The notes under the pieces were generated by a model. That model was not told the origin of the DNA and made no database searches. It saw only the letters and a list, made by a program, of their open reading frames with translations. 64,000 nt of DNA, from contig NC_060214.1 in NCBI RefSeq assembly GCF_021130785.1, positions 108,536,001-108,600,000 on the forward strand, in the 5' to 3' direction. The DNA is from Homalodisca vitripennis (taxonomy: Eukaryota; Arthropoda; Insecta; Hemiptera; Cicadellidae). The position numbers were made by a program, and so were the translations under genes. Below are positions 34,500 to 46,059 of the stretch, one piece after another (position 1 is the stretch's first letter; every line of letters begins with the position of its first letter).

Positions 34500-34600
34500 A
34501 AAACAGAGTTATGGTCCCGGACATCGACATCGGACTGAAACTAAAATCGATTTATCGATTGTGACACGGGTGTCACAATTTTCACCCGTATGTAATTTTG
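34500..34600 (-). promoter_or_regulatory. Candidate promoter upstream of the 34283-34483 frame: two palindromes and an initiator
   Basis: AATCGAT-TT-ATCGATT (34545-34560) abuts TTGTGACAC-GG-GTGTCACAA (34559-34578), two perfect palindromes sharing two bases. Just downstream on the minus strand, TTTCAGTCCG (about 34540-34530) matches the insect initiator TCAGTY, and an E-box CACCTG follows before the ATG. Confidence 0.35.
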
Positions 34601-35640
34601 AGAATAATCATCCACGGCAACAATTTTGTAATTGTATGATCAATAATAAAATATAATGTTTTTTATATTTTAGTCCCAATAAATATATTTATCGTGTTCT
34701 CCTGTTAAATATTTGAGTTGAATAATGGTGAAAATACAAATTGCAGTGCCGTACTGTTTTGGCAGTACATAAAGGGTTATTTTGTGAGACATAAATTTAA
34801 TACGCAATTTTAGTTCATTCGTTTTAGTGATATTAAAACAAAAAATAATTCAAGCTAATTTTGAAACATTTATAATACTAAAAGCTGTGTGGTATTAAAA
34901 CAAAAACATATATAATTTAAAAACTACTGTGTTTAATTAGAAAAGAATCAGTAGTGTTTTCGGATACCATGTGCTTTTGCATTATAAATCGCAACAAGGA
35001 GGTGATATAGAATATTCCATGTATCTCAATAGTAGTCAATATCTGTTTAACAATTCAATACACAAGATTGCAAGTAATCAAATAATAAATATTGCATAGG
35101 TAGCATTGCTCTTTATTATCTGTATGTAATTTTGAGAAGAACCATCAACGACATAAATTTTGTCTTATAATCAATAATAAAAGATGTTCTTTTTATTTTA
35201 GTCCCAATAATTACATTTATTGTGTTCTCCTGTTGAAAATTGGTGAAATAAAAATTGCAATACCTGTGATCTTTTAGCAATAAGGATTTTTTTTTTGTTT
35301 TTTTTTTTTTTTGATAACATACATTTAATAACAAACCATATGAAATTGAAGTTATTTCGTTTTAGTGATATCAAAACAAAAAAATAATTCAATTTAATTT
35401 TGAAACCTGTATAATACCAAAATGTATGTGGTACTAAACAAAAATAAACATATATGTTTTGAAAAACTACTGTGCTAATTAGAAAAGTATCTAATCTTTT
35501 CGGATAGCCTCGGCGCTAAAACAAGTCCTCTTGCATTATAAATTACAAGAATGTGGGATGGAATATTCAATGTAATCAATATATGTGAGTTTAACAATTT
35601 AATGCACAAAATTGTATTAAGTAATCAAAAAATAAGGCTC
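34589..35640 (+). repeat. Diverged tandem duplication, 534-bp unit, 2 copies
   Basis: The first unit starts at 34589 and the second at 35123, both with TATGTAATTTTGAG. Shared words in order: TTTAGTCCCAATAA, GTGTTCTCCTGTT, CGTTTTAGTGATAT, AAAACTACTGTG, TTTTCGGATA and CTTGCATTATAAAT. Indels such as a poly-T expansion near 35287-35311 differ between copies. Short frames here are AT-driven noise. Confidence 0.85.
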
Positions 35641-35804
35641 TTCATTGACTTACTATACCTGATCGTATGTTTAATACCACAGTATTCTTTTGGAACTAGG
35701 AATAAGACATACATTTGTACCACATGTCAACTCGGTGGATGAAAAATAAACTGAAAATGATGTAGTGAATAACATTATTTCAAACGCGTAAGTCGAATCG
35801 AGGA

Positions 35805-35892
35805 ATACTACGATAAGCTGATCCGGTTATCGTATCGATATTAACAAACTATATTGCATAATTACACCCATCGATAAAATAAACCGATACTT
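35805..35892. promoter_or_regulatory. CGATA cluster with a perfect DRE (TATCGATA)
   Basis: CGATA at 35811, TTATCG at 35828, TATCGATA at 35833-35840, ATCGATA near 35870 and CGATA at 35885: five hits in under 90 bp. DREF binds TATCGATA and BEAF-32 binds CGATA clusters in Drosophila. Whether this species uses them the same way is inference. Confidence 0.3.
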
Positions 35893-36189
35893 GACAATGA
35901 AATTGTACATTTAACTTAAAACATTTGTGCCAATCTAATACAGATTTCAGATTGTAACATAATATTTAAATAACTTCATGTAAGTAAAAATTTATGTTCA
36001 ACTTTAGAAAACTAGAGGAAGATAAACTGTATTGGTTCTCAGTTCAGTTCGTTTGTTTCGTTCTTATTGTTATTTTATCATTTATGGTTATGGTTACTTT
36101 ATTATTTATGAGGTTACGTTATATTTTCCATTCCTCATTATTACTCTTTCCGAGCTTAAAAATGTCACTCGTCCATTTCGTTGTCCGTC

Positions 36190-36970
36190 AATATGTTTGT
36201 CCGATTGCCCGACTTCCGAAATCTTGATAGAAAGGTTCTAGACTCTTCAAACTTGGTACATTGTCTCCTTGTGGTCCAATAAAGAACTGTTTTTATTTTG
36301 GCATCAAGATCCCAAAGGGCAGTCCAATCTTTACAGTCAAGTTCTACACAGACTTGAAACTTGGTACATTCTCTTTGATACAATTCCCTTCGTCCAAGGA
36401 AGAATTGATTTGATTTTGGAGTAAACAAACTCAAATGGCAGTCCATCCATCTGTGCTTAACGTTTAACCCTTCATAGTCAACTTCTAGAGACTTGAAACT
36501 TGGTACATTTTTTCCTCTTGGACCAAAGAAAGAACTGTTTTGATAATGGTGCCTAAAGCTCAAACAACAGTCCATCCATCTGTATATCTGTGCTTAACTC
36601 TTAATCCTTCATAGTCAACTTCTAGAGACTTGAAACTTGATACATTCGTTCCTCTTGGTCCAAGGTAAGAACTGTTTTGATAATGGGATCAAAAGCTCAA
36701 ACAGCAGTCCATCCATCTGTATATCTGTGCTTAACTCTTAACTCCTTCATAGTCAACTTCTAGAGACTTGAAACTTGATACATTCGTTCCTCTTGGTCAA
36801 AGGTAAGAACTGTTTTGATAATGGGATCAAAAGCTCAATCAGCAGTCCATCCATCTGTATATCTGTGCTTAACTCTTAACCCTTCATAGTCCACTTCTAG
36901 ATACTTGAAATTTTCTTCATAGTCTTTTCTTGATCCAAGGAAAAACTGTATTGATGTTGCAATCAAGAGG
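36190..36970 (+). repeat. Tandem array, about 137-bp unit, 5-6 copies
   Basis: AGTCAACTTCTAGAGACTTG recurs at about 36476, 36612 and 36751, and as AGTCCACTTCTAGATACTTG at 36888. More diverged copies lie at 36225 and 36340. Other unit words are AAGAACTGTTTTGATAATGG, CAGTCCATCCATCTGTATAT and GCTTAACTCTTAA. A 136-codon minus frame (36165-36575) runs across several units and repeats the peptide theme; it is repeat-borne, not a gene. Confidence 0.9.
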
Positions 36971-37023
36971 TTGACGGTCTTTTCTTAGATTCTACTGGCA
37001 CCTTTGTAATCCGTTTTATCAAT

Positions 37024-37185
37024 TTAGTGGATTCTAGTTTTATTTCGGAAGGGTTTGTCCATTAAATAATCTCCCTGGGAATCGGCTGAAAGTCGAAGCT
37101 GCCCTGGATGGAAGCTGGCGGCACGAGGCACTAAAGCGCTAGTACACGGAGAGCAGATTGACACGACCTTGACCTTGGCAGCCAT
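37024..37185 (-). CDS. Candidate small coding frame or exon, 53 codons, unrecognised
   Basis: The minus-strand ATG at 37185 sits in a strong start context (ATA-ATGGCTGCC) and reads MAAKVKVVSICSPCTSALVP then RAASFHPGQLRLSADSQGDY before TAA at 37024. The Ala/Arg/Ser-rich, acid-poor start could be a mitochondrial presequence. The surrounding 37080-37260 is GC-rich and non-repetitive. No homologue is recognised. It overlaps two AAGGTCA half-sites (37161-37176), which may be coding coincidence. It is short enough to be chance. Confidence 0.22.
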   Translation of the reverse strand: MAAKVKVVSICSPCTSALVPRAASFHPGQLRLSADSQGDYLMDKPFRNKTRIH

Positions 37186-39127
37186 TATCAATTATCAACC
37201 GTCTGTCGCCGGTCGCCCTCGCTCGCTCCTGTACTGTCAGCTCTTTGATAAAATATTCATTACTTATTGATCACCCACTCAGGTAAACTATACTGCTGTA
37301 TTGTGGGTGCAATATTTCAATAAAGCATTAATCCTTTTCTAATATGAGACGTAATCAAGGTCGTATTGTGTCAAAACGGCTTGTTGGGAAATGCGATGGA
37401 ATTTAAAATATTTGAACTGTTTTAAATATTGTTTTTTAATTGACTATTCAGAACTTTAGTAAGATTCCAATACTTATGCTTCATGTGTAGCCTTATTTAA
37501 GTAAGGTGACATTAGTTACCGCGTCAGTTCGGATAAAAAAATGTCTTGAATGAACGAAAACATGAATTGTAAAACAAATATAAAACCATCAGCAAATTAT
37601 GAATGACTTAAAAAGCTTACACTTTTTCACCTGCTAAAGAATTATTAATGGTAGGCTACCAAATTATTCTTGCTGTGTTACCAAAAGAAGGATATTGCTC
37701 TGAAATAAAGGACCATTAAATATAGCCTTCGAGTCAAGAGCCGATTTGCATTTTATAAGCACACGACCTAGTTTTGCTTGAAATCGATAGATGAAATTTC
37801 CCTTAAGAAAGAAGAGGATTTTTTGCCAACCACGTTTGTTTCGGTGGATAAAATGGCAAGCATCACAAGCGTTTATAATTTTTCTCAGATCGTAATTTGA
37901 TTTCAAAAATAGCTTGACACATTTAAACCCAGCTGTGAGAAAAGTAAATACCATCGATGTAGAATATACTCCCTTTGTTGAATATTATACATGGGTAGTA
38001 ATATAAAATCAGAGTCCGCTAATCAAATATACTGTAAACACTGAAAGAATTGATTTTCTTCAGATACTTCAGATCTCCAGTTTCTTCATATGCCGAAGTT
38101 GTCATATAATTATTATTTGTGAATCAAAAGATCGTTTTAAGTGTGCCTATCTAGCAAAATATGACCTGGGGGAAATTATCGTTTCATATAATTAACCCTT
38201 TTGATGCTCTTCTATTTCAACCTTCACGAAAACAAGAACACCCAATTTGTGTGAATTTACAATCCAAATTAGCTGTCAGCTCCTAGACAATACTAAAGTT
38301 ATAATTAAGGGCTTGGTGTCATTTTTAATATAACCTAAAAGAAGTGGAAATTTATTATTTATTGGACTAAAACAGTGACATTCAATGATATAATTAAACT
38401 ATAACGAACTAAAACAAGAGTAAACTGAGAAAATAGTTCACTAGAAACTTCGAAAAATATGCATTTATAACTAGTGAAGTAAAATGGAGTAAGAAACTTA
38501 AGAATAAAAAAAGTAATATATGATAAATAAACTGTTTAAACAGTGATACTGCAAAATATAACAAGTATGGATAAAATCAATAAGTAATGCATGTGATAGT
38601 TGAACACTATAACAATATAAATATAAATAATATTGAATTGACTTTTGTCAATGCTATGTATATAGTCGGATGACAAAAAAAGATTTTGGCTTTTGACAAT
38701 AGGCATAATAAAGTATTTAATAATAATAACCAAGTAACAACAAAAAAATAAATAAACTATTATAAATTTAACAAAACAAACTAAAGTGAACGGCAGACAA
38801 TTAATTCAGAACAAACAAAATATGTTTAATCTAAGATATGATCGAGTTTTGTAATAAGCACTATTGATACTTTAGTGAGTTAATTATTTGTTTGTGCTTG
38901 CAAGTTGGCAAACAACTTTTCTCATCTATAGTTTATAAAATGAATTAAAATTACTTTTATTTTTATTGTTGTTTTGGCCGTGTGTTAATTTAACCTGTGT
39001 GTTCATAATATGAATTAATTCTGAACTTCTATCTTCTGTAATCACAAGCCAATTATATAAGTAATAATTTTAATTCTATAATATAATATATAACATGTAT
39101 TGTTATATGTTTTATATATATTTATAT

Positions 39128-39130
<3 letters not shown>
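37186..39130. other. No gene recognised; repeat block (family D) at 38195-38300
   Basis: TTAACCCTTTTGATGCTC followed by TTCAACCTTCACGAAAAC repeats the 26995 and 54693 blocks. The 96-codon minus frame at 37664-37954 has no recognisable domain. Confidence 0.5.

Positions 39131-39222
<92 letters not shown>
39131..39222. repeat. (GT)n microsatellite, about 46 units
   Basis: Pure GT for 92 bp. The minus-strand frame across it encodes only Thr-His repeats. Confidence 0.97.
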
Positions 39223-39224
<2 letters not shown>

Positions 39225-40018
39225 AGTCCTATAATTGAGTTTGACTTGTGGTCCTAATGATGAGAATATATTATACAAACGTAGCACTTCGGTCAAAAAG
39301 CGTCTACTGCCGACTGTTTAAATTGAGATTGCATTGTGATACCTAAACATTTGTATACTTAGAAGACATCTCTGCGAACCAGAATTAAAAACACCATACA
39401 CACTTGTGAAACTTGTTTATCACAGTAAATATGCAAAGTACTATGTACTTGGAATACAGTTTATACTGTATATAAACATATAAGCTGACGTAAACAAGTT
39501 AAACTCACAGTATATCCCTGCTTGTTGTATTTGTTTAAAATTAACTTGTTTTTATATTCCTAACAAATACTAGGCTATCAATAGCCTTGAACTGATCTTC
39601 TTCTTATTGACAAATATAAATTAGTGCACACTGAAAGATACTGCGTTTAAAGATGACGCCATGTACTCAACATAATAACTGTTTACCAAAATAAGTAACG
39701 TTTTATTAATTTCGCTGATAATGTTTTAAATAAGTATTCATATTTATCAGATCGAGTTGTATGATATAGCGTGGGCTTTTACATGGGAAAGTGTTATCTG
39801 AAAACATAAGCTGTTTAAGAGGAACTATAATGATTGGTTGCCTGATTATAGTAATTGAGGGATAATTGTTACAAGGAAGGCAACTCAAACTGATAACAAT
39901 TAATTAATGTGTTGTTGAATTCGGAAACATTAATGGTTTTTATTTGTCAGTACGTCAATAATTTCCTCGTTAATTTAAATCAATTTTTTAAATCAGTATA
40001 TTAAAATACATTGATATC

Positions 40019-40021
<3 letters not shown>
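39223..40021. other. No gene recognised
   Basis: ATAATTGAGTTTGAC at 39231 also occurs at 31443 inside the minus-strand Helitron, with CTACT.CCG words nearby, so 39223-39320 may be a Helitron-related scrap. Confidence 0.4.
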
Positions 40022-40062
<41 letters not shown>

Positions 40063-40067
40063 TTAGG

Positions 40068-40146
<79 letters not shown>
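40022..40146. repeat. (TA)n microsatellite, two blocks
   Basis: Two long TA runs are separated by AAACCTTAGGTA, which is mirrored by TAAGGTT just after the second block. Confidence 0.95.
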
Positions 40147-40149
<3 letters not shown>

Positions 40150-40570
40150 TACAACATCTTTAAAAAAAAAAACAAAATGGTTAGCAAAGGAAGTACTTTA
40201 TAAAGATTATTGAGATAGCCTTGCGAGGCTGTTATCTCAAGGGATCCCAAATAACCAAAATTAATAAATATTAGTTTCTGAAACACAGTTATGATAACTA
40301 TAATAACTATCATTATTGCAGTTTAATAAGATTTGAACTGATTACGAAACGCAGTATTACAACATTTTCAGTTATTATTGTCGTTTGTGATTCAGAACTA
40401 GTACTACGTAACAATTTTGCCAATTTTGATCCCTTTAATGTCATTCTCTTGCAAAACTATCTCAATAGCCTTTATAAAGTACCGTACTTCTCTTACAAAA
40501 TATTAAAGGATTATTAATACTTTTTCAACACGATCCTACAGCTTGTTGAATGTCACAACAACCAAACACT

Positions 40571-41381
40571 CCAGCTGGTTACTAACAACAATTCAGTCTA
40601 TTTGATCACTAACAACAATTCAGTCTATGTGATCACTAACAACAATTCAGTCAAGCTGGTTACTAACAACAATTCAGTCTAGTTGTCACTAACAACAATT
40701 CAGTCAAGCTGGTCACTAATACGACAATTCAGTATAGCTGGTCACTAACAACAATTCAGTCAAGCTGGTCACTAACAACAATTCAGTCAAGCTGGTCACT
40801 AACAACAATTCAGTATAGTTGATCACTAACAACAATTCAGTCAAGCTGGTCACTAACAACAATTCAGTCAAGTTGATCACTAACAACAATTCAGTCAAGC
40901 TGGTCACTAACAACAATTCAGTCTAGTTGATCACTAACAACAATTCAGTCAAGCTTGTCACTAACGACAATTCAGTATAGTTGATCACTAACAACAATTC
41001 AATATAGGTTACTAAGAACAATTCAGTCAAGCTGGTCACTAACAACAATTCATTATAGCTGATTACTAAGAACAATTCAGTCAAGCTGGTCACTAACGAC
41101 AATTCAGTATAGTTGATCACTAACGACAATTCAGTATAGTTGATTACTAACAACAATTCAGTCAAGCTGGTCACTAACGACAATTCAGTATAGTTGATCA
41201 CTAACAACAATTCAGTCTAGTTGATCACTAACAACAATTGAGTCTAGTTGATCACTAACAACAATTCAGTCAAGCTGATCACTAATAACAATTCAGTCTA
41301 CCTTGTCACTAACAACAATTCAGTCTAGCTGGTCACTATCAACAATTTAGTCCAGATTGTCAATAACAGCAATTCAGTCTG
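40571..41381 (+). repeat. 27-bp minisatellite, about 30 units
   Basis: The unit CACTAACAACAATTCAGTC plus AAGCTGGT (or TAGTTGAT) repeats head to tail for about 810 bp. Two sub-types, ending AAGCTGGT and ATAGTTGAT, are interspersed, giving partial higher-order structure. Because 27 is a multiple of three, the minus strand has open frames (40716-40916, 40923-41210) encoding nine-residue LLVTSLTEL-type repeats. There are no unique spacers, so this is not a CRISPR array. Confidence 0.97.
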
Positions 41382-41529
41382 ATTAATTTAACGTAGCCAA
41401 GTTGCACTACCAATGTGAATAGTAAAAGCAATAACAATGTACTTTTTGACAAAAGCATTTTAACAATTCGTGTAACTATCTCAAAGTAGAGGATAAAGTC
41501 TGATGTAGAAAGTCCATGAGTCAAATTGA

Positions 41530-41850
41530 TGTTAAGAGTTATCTAAGAGCTGTACAAAATCGGACAAGGAAGTCAAGAACGTAGCCAGAAAAGAAATTTG
41601 TGGTAGGAGGGGGTCCAGACAACTGATATTTACCCGTACTGGACAGAGAGAGTAAGGTCCCATTTTGTTCCTTAAAAAATTCTTGACCCGTTTCATTGTT
41701 GAGAATGATCTTTCAGCAGTACATATCAGTAATACTAAATTATCCAATTAATAATAATCGTTTACTAAAAAAGTAATTGACAAAATTGAAAATGTGGGGG
41801 AGGGGGTCCGGACCCTTTGGACCCCCTTATTGGCTACAAGCATAAGAACT
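41530..41850 (-). pseudogene. hAT transposase C-terminal fragment, copy 3 (best preserved)
   Basis: The minus strand encodes AERSFSTMKRVKNFLRNKMG (about 41717-41658), the conserved hAT-family dimerisation segment. It then runs into an unrelated tail (PYSLCPVRVNISCLDPLL) shared with copies 1 and 2. Upstream lies GGGGGAGGGGGTCCGGACCC (about 41795-41814). Catalytic parts and the zinc finger are absent. Confidence 0.8.
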
Positions 41851-42639
41851 TTTAGTAAAGTAGAAGAGTTGCAACACTATTATTATGAATTACAATGTTT
41901 TACTCAGCGAAAGGAACCGTATCATTCAGGAAGCTAGATAAATTCACCTTCCGTATGTCCGTGTAGCACCGCGAGATTGAATTGAGCTATCGAATTGAAA
42001 CTTTGTATGAATTAGTTTTACACATATTAGATAGAGACAGAAAATAGTGGACGTCCCTCCATAGGAGTTTGGTGAGCGTTATCGTGGTGTGATTGTTGCA
42101 GGAAATCTCAAGGCTTTTTGTAACAACTCAGGTAATTCTGTTACACGCGACATGTAGTGTTACATAATCCTACCCTGTACTAAAGAGACCACTAATTTAA
42201 TCTAAATTATCATATTGAATCAAACATGTCTGTTCACAAGCCAGACATTTACGTTATTATAAAAAGCAATGTCAAAAATATTTTTATCATTACTTTCAGC
42301 GCATTCTGCAGTGTTTTTAAATAGTTACTTATAAATAATTGTTGCCTTGTTTTATTTTAATTTTTGTTAAAATATTTCGGACCTGACATGCTGGAAACTT
42401 TCAAAAGGAACCAGGAGGTTCCTCAATGTACCAGTCTTACCAACTGCAACGGAAATCGACCTAAATCTTGTGGCCGGCGAGCCAAAAGTTTTTGTTTTCA
42501 TTATTGTTTAGTAAGAAAGTCGCATTGTACGTTCCTTTTTAATTATGAACAATACACGTCTCTGTGGCTATTTTAAACATTTTTATTGGTTGTTGAATGT
42601 AACCATGTACACTCGCAAAAACCGACGTTTTGCCTCGAC
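41851..42639. other. No gene recognised
   Basis: The 70-codon frame at 42364-42576 is Cys- and basic-rich but matches no zinc-finger spacing I know. Confidence 0.4.
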
Positions 42640-43040
42640 GAAATATGAAACGTTGTTCATGTTGTTTCCAAAACAATGGTGAAGGTTAAGGCCGCTATTT
42701 TGGGAGTTATTAACCTTCGGGTCGACTTTGACAGCACACCATATCGATCGCGACCTTGAGGCCGCCGCGTGCCTAGTTGTGGGCGGGGTGAAGGTCGAGG
42801 GTTGGGCGGGGGTGTGGTGAGGGCGATGACGTCACGGTCACGTGGGTACTTTTCCCACCCCTCGCGCCTCTTCCCCTCCAATCACAGATGTCAGATACCC
42901 ACCGCTCGCCTACTCGACTTGTTGCACATGTCCGTGGGTTGCAAGTCATCAAGGGATGTTCGGTGCCATTGGCAACCTGCAACGCAGGAGAAAGTAGACC
43001 TTTCCTCATTGTTTCGCCTCCCTCCCCTAGAAACAAAGCC
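42640..43040. promoter_or_regulatory. Promoter-like GC-rich island: GC boxes, CRE, E-box, CCAAT
   Basis: GGGCGGGG occurs at 42781-42788 and 42804-42811, TGACGTCA at 42827-42834, CACGTG at 42839-42844 and CCAAT at 42878-42882, all within about 100 bp. The block is the most GC-rich stretch outside microsatellites and is not repeated elsewhere. Overlapping frames on both strands (42657-42881, 42769-43047, 42773-43036) are what low stop-codon density produces by chance. Direction is undetermined. Functional call is by motif density only. Confidence 0.42.
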
Positions 43041-44115
43041 GGATTAAATCTGGCTTTTTAAAGGTAGTCTCAAAACACCAGTTAAAACAAAGCATTGTCT
43101 TTTAGAAAAAACTATTTTTAGCGATTAAAAAGGTTACCTACACTATTGTCGGAAAGTCGTGGCCTCTGAAAGTTCTCGATCGATACTCCTCGAACCGGCA
43201 GCTACTTTATATTCTATAAACACGCAACTTAATACATAGTGAAATCGATGTCCCCGTAAGGGGGGAGGGGGGAATCAATCGTCAGATGCATTAGTTTTTT
43301 GGGGGTGGGGTGTCAAAATGAGAGAGTATTGGAAAGTTGAAAATGATTAAATCTTTCTTAGCGCATACTTCTAACCCTCTGTAGAGTTAGAGGCTCAGTA
43401 ATAAATATTTGAAAGATAAAAATCAGTGTTAAGCAGCGCAGCCCTAGCGTCGGCCATCAGAACTAACTATAATAGTAAACCTTTTTACAAACTCGATGAA
43501 TTTTACAGTTCTGACACTAGCTAGCATGTTAAAGTTTGAGGAGTTATAAGTTGCATGTGTATTTTAATTTTTACCTAAACTATGGCTTATTTTGATCATA
43601 TTTAGCCCATGTTACCATTTTAAAAGTGATCAAATTTCCATGTTACGTTCGCATGTTAAGTTAAAAAGAATGTCTTGCACTGGGTTGCATGTTTTTTTTT
43701 TTACATTGTTACTAGTCTACTTAACTTTTTAAATATATTTCTACTTAAAAAAACACTATTTAACTTATTAACTATTGATTTTAGCTATCGTTTTTATACA
43801 ACGGTATTATGCTCTTGATTTAACCATGCGTTTACTGCACGATTGATTACCATTGTTTATATGTAATGTATATATATTTGAATATAATTCTTGGTCTGTT
43901 TTAACTTTCAAATTGTAATTGCATCATATTGTGACGAGATCCATTGCATGTAAATGTTTAAAGATTAATAAAGATATCTATATATCTAATAATCCCCTGG
44001 ACCTTAGCGTACCTTGTTCATATTGATGATTTATCCCCTTTGTAACTAATACATTCAACTAAGATTTACAGAAAGATCAATTAAAATCAATCTTCATCCT
44101 TATTCTAACATAACC
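43041..44115. other. AT-rich, no gene recognised
   Basis: Short G run at 43258-43272 and poly-T at 43691. No frame or shared repeat noted. Confidence 0.5.
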
Positions 44116-44119
44116 ACAC

Positions 44120-44310
44120 TCGAATTTTGAGTTCAGCTTCATTACACTTTCCGCTTTGCAGCCCTTTTTTCGATCCCTTCAGGCAGACGTTGACTTTAGA
44201 TTCTATGGTCAAGTCTGTGACGCTGTACTAAGAGGAAGTCAATGGAGCTGACTCAACATTCGCATGGAATCAACCCTTCCCACCATAGCTACGTCAATGC
44301 AGCAATTCGA
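44120..44310 (-). repeat. Dispersed repeat copy (family A)
   Basis: The reverse complement gives GTAGCTATGGTGGGAAGG, TTGAGTCAGCTCCA, CCTCTTAGTACAGCGTC and CTGAAGGGATCGAAAA, parallel to 1650-2110 and 20230-20400. Confidence 0.55.
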
Positions 44311-45685
44311 AAACGAAAACATCTCAGAGTGCTTGTTTTTGATGGCCATTGAATAGCTATAGATCTAAATCAATGCAGTAGCGTAGGGAAGTGAGGATAT
44401 AGAGGTTAACCTCTTCCCCATGAGGTCTTATCCAGGGTCGTCAAGATATAATTTGAGGAGAAAATCATCAGAAAAAACTTAATCCACGCTATTAAATTTA
44501 AACCAGTTTCAGCAAGTTAATTTCAACAAGCTAATTTGTACTTGACAAAAATCGTTCAATAACAGATGGTGTTGTCTCATTTTTCATGTTTTTTTTTCAC
44601 GTGTTACCCCTCTCCATTTTGAAATCTGATTTCGTCATTGGTACCAATTCGTTCAGTCTTTAACTGTAAGAATGAATAGACTGAGATAACTACAGTAGGA
44701 TTAGTACTTACTTATGCTTAGGGGCATTATTCGAATAATTACAATTTGTTTGTCTTACTAATTGTTAACTCGCGTTTTGAAAATTGTTAAAATAACTTTG
44801 CCTCGCGTTGTGTTGGCGTCAAATTTATTTTGATTAGACTTATACGGTGGTATTAAAAACCCCGTTTTGCATGTAAAATATTGCCTTACTTGATATAGAG
44901 TTAAAAAAACTGGCTTCCATCTTAATTTTTATGAACTTATTTCATAAAAACTAGATGCACGCAAATTGGACTGTGCTAAAATTACAATTTTTCAACAGAA
45001 TTTTCACAGACCGCCCAACTTACAATTGGCGAAGTCACTTATAGCACAAAGAGTTGGAACGTCTTTAAATTACCAAAAACCCACGTGTATTAAATTACAA
45101 GTAACATTGATTAAAGTACCGTCTTTTGGAAAACTGTTCAATGAAACTTTAAATGGTTCCTTTTCCTATTGAAAAGAGTTCTCAATGAACAAAGTTGTAA
45201 AGCTTTTTCTTAAAACCAGGGCACGTCATAACCTGTAGTTAGGATAAATATGTAATACAGAAATCTGCTTAACATTTACCATTATTACTAACTTAAATCT
45301 GTATAGCTGAACTTGGGAACATCACCTTTAACATGTAAAAAGTGGGAAATATTGAAGGACAAAATTGTTTTATCAGTTTTGGGTTACGCAGCGTTTAATT
45401 GGGTCCAAAATTATTATTTCGTTTATTTAATTGAGCAGCAGTTTATAAAGCTTGTGTTCCATCTGCATAAAGAGAATGATTAACTTATAGGTAGTATCAA
45501 ACATATTACACAGCCTAACTTTCGTTAATTTTCTAGTATAAAATAACAAAATTCATCTCCATTAAAATGTAATTCGTTTTAAGAATAGTCAATGAAATGC
45601 ATCGCATTATTTCCTAATTCATTACAATGCATCACAACTATTAAATATAAAATACCAGACTTTTGCAGTTTTATCCGTCTTCAAG
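44311..45685. other. AT-rich, no gene recognised
   Basis: The 68-codon frame at 44966-45172 shows no domain. Confidence 0.5.
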
Positions 45686-45689
45686 GTCA

Positions 45690-45860
45690 AGGTAATTTGA
45701 GCATTTTCGACAATTGTCGGGTAAAGGCGGATGATCTATCTAGACGAGGTCGAGAGACTCTCGGTGTCGGCCGCCTAGGGTGAACGTACTGTTGTTAACC
45801 TCGGCCAACGATCTCCCGTTCCCGCGCTTTGCTGACTCATACTCCCATTACGTTTTCTTC
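45690..45860. promoter_or_regulatory. Small GC-rich island with E2F- and AP-1-type sites
   Basis: TTCCCGCGC (45819-45827) fits the E2F consensus and TGACTCA (45833-45839) the AP-1 consensus; CGGCCGCC lies at about 45769. The island is short and isolated. Confidence 0.25.
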
Positions 45861-46059
45861 ATTTTAGTAAATCCAAGAACTTATCTCAATGGAATGTGGG
45901 CTCTCACATTTGCTTCAATCCAGATAAAACCATAATATCTCTATAAAGGCTGAAAGTAAATGTTTAAATCCGCAGTAACTAAATTTTAGGTCATTTTAAT
46001 AACAATAATAATAAAATTACTTAGAAATAACCTAATGTATTGCAATTAACCTAAAGAGT

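Noticed and set aside
36165..36575. 136-codon minus-strand frame
   Set aside because: It lies inside the ~137-bp tandem array and its peptide repeats with the DNA units.
39042..39296. 84-codon minus-strand frame
   Set aside because: Its core is Thr-His repeats from the (GT)n tract.
40716..41210. Two minus-strand frames with LLVTSLTEL repeats
   Set aside because: They are produced by a 27-bp minisatellite whose period is divisible by three; no start context or unique sequence supports a protein.
40571..41381. CRISPR-like array
   Set aside because: The 27-bp units are contiguous with no unique spacers, and the genome is eukaryotic. It is a minisatellite.
42657..43047. Three overlapping 74-92-codon frames
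   Set aside because: They occupy the GC-rich promoter-like island on both strands, as expected by chance there.
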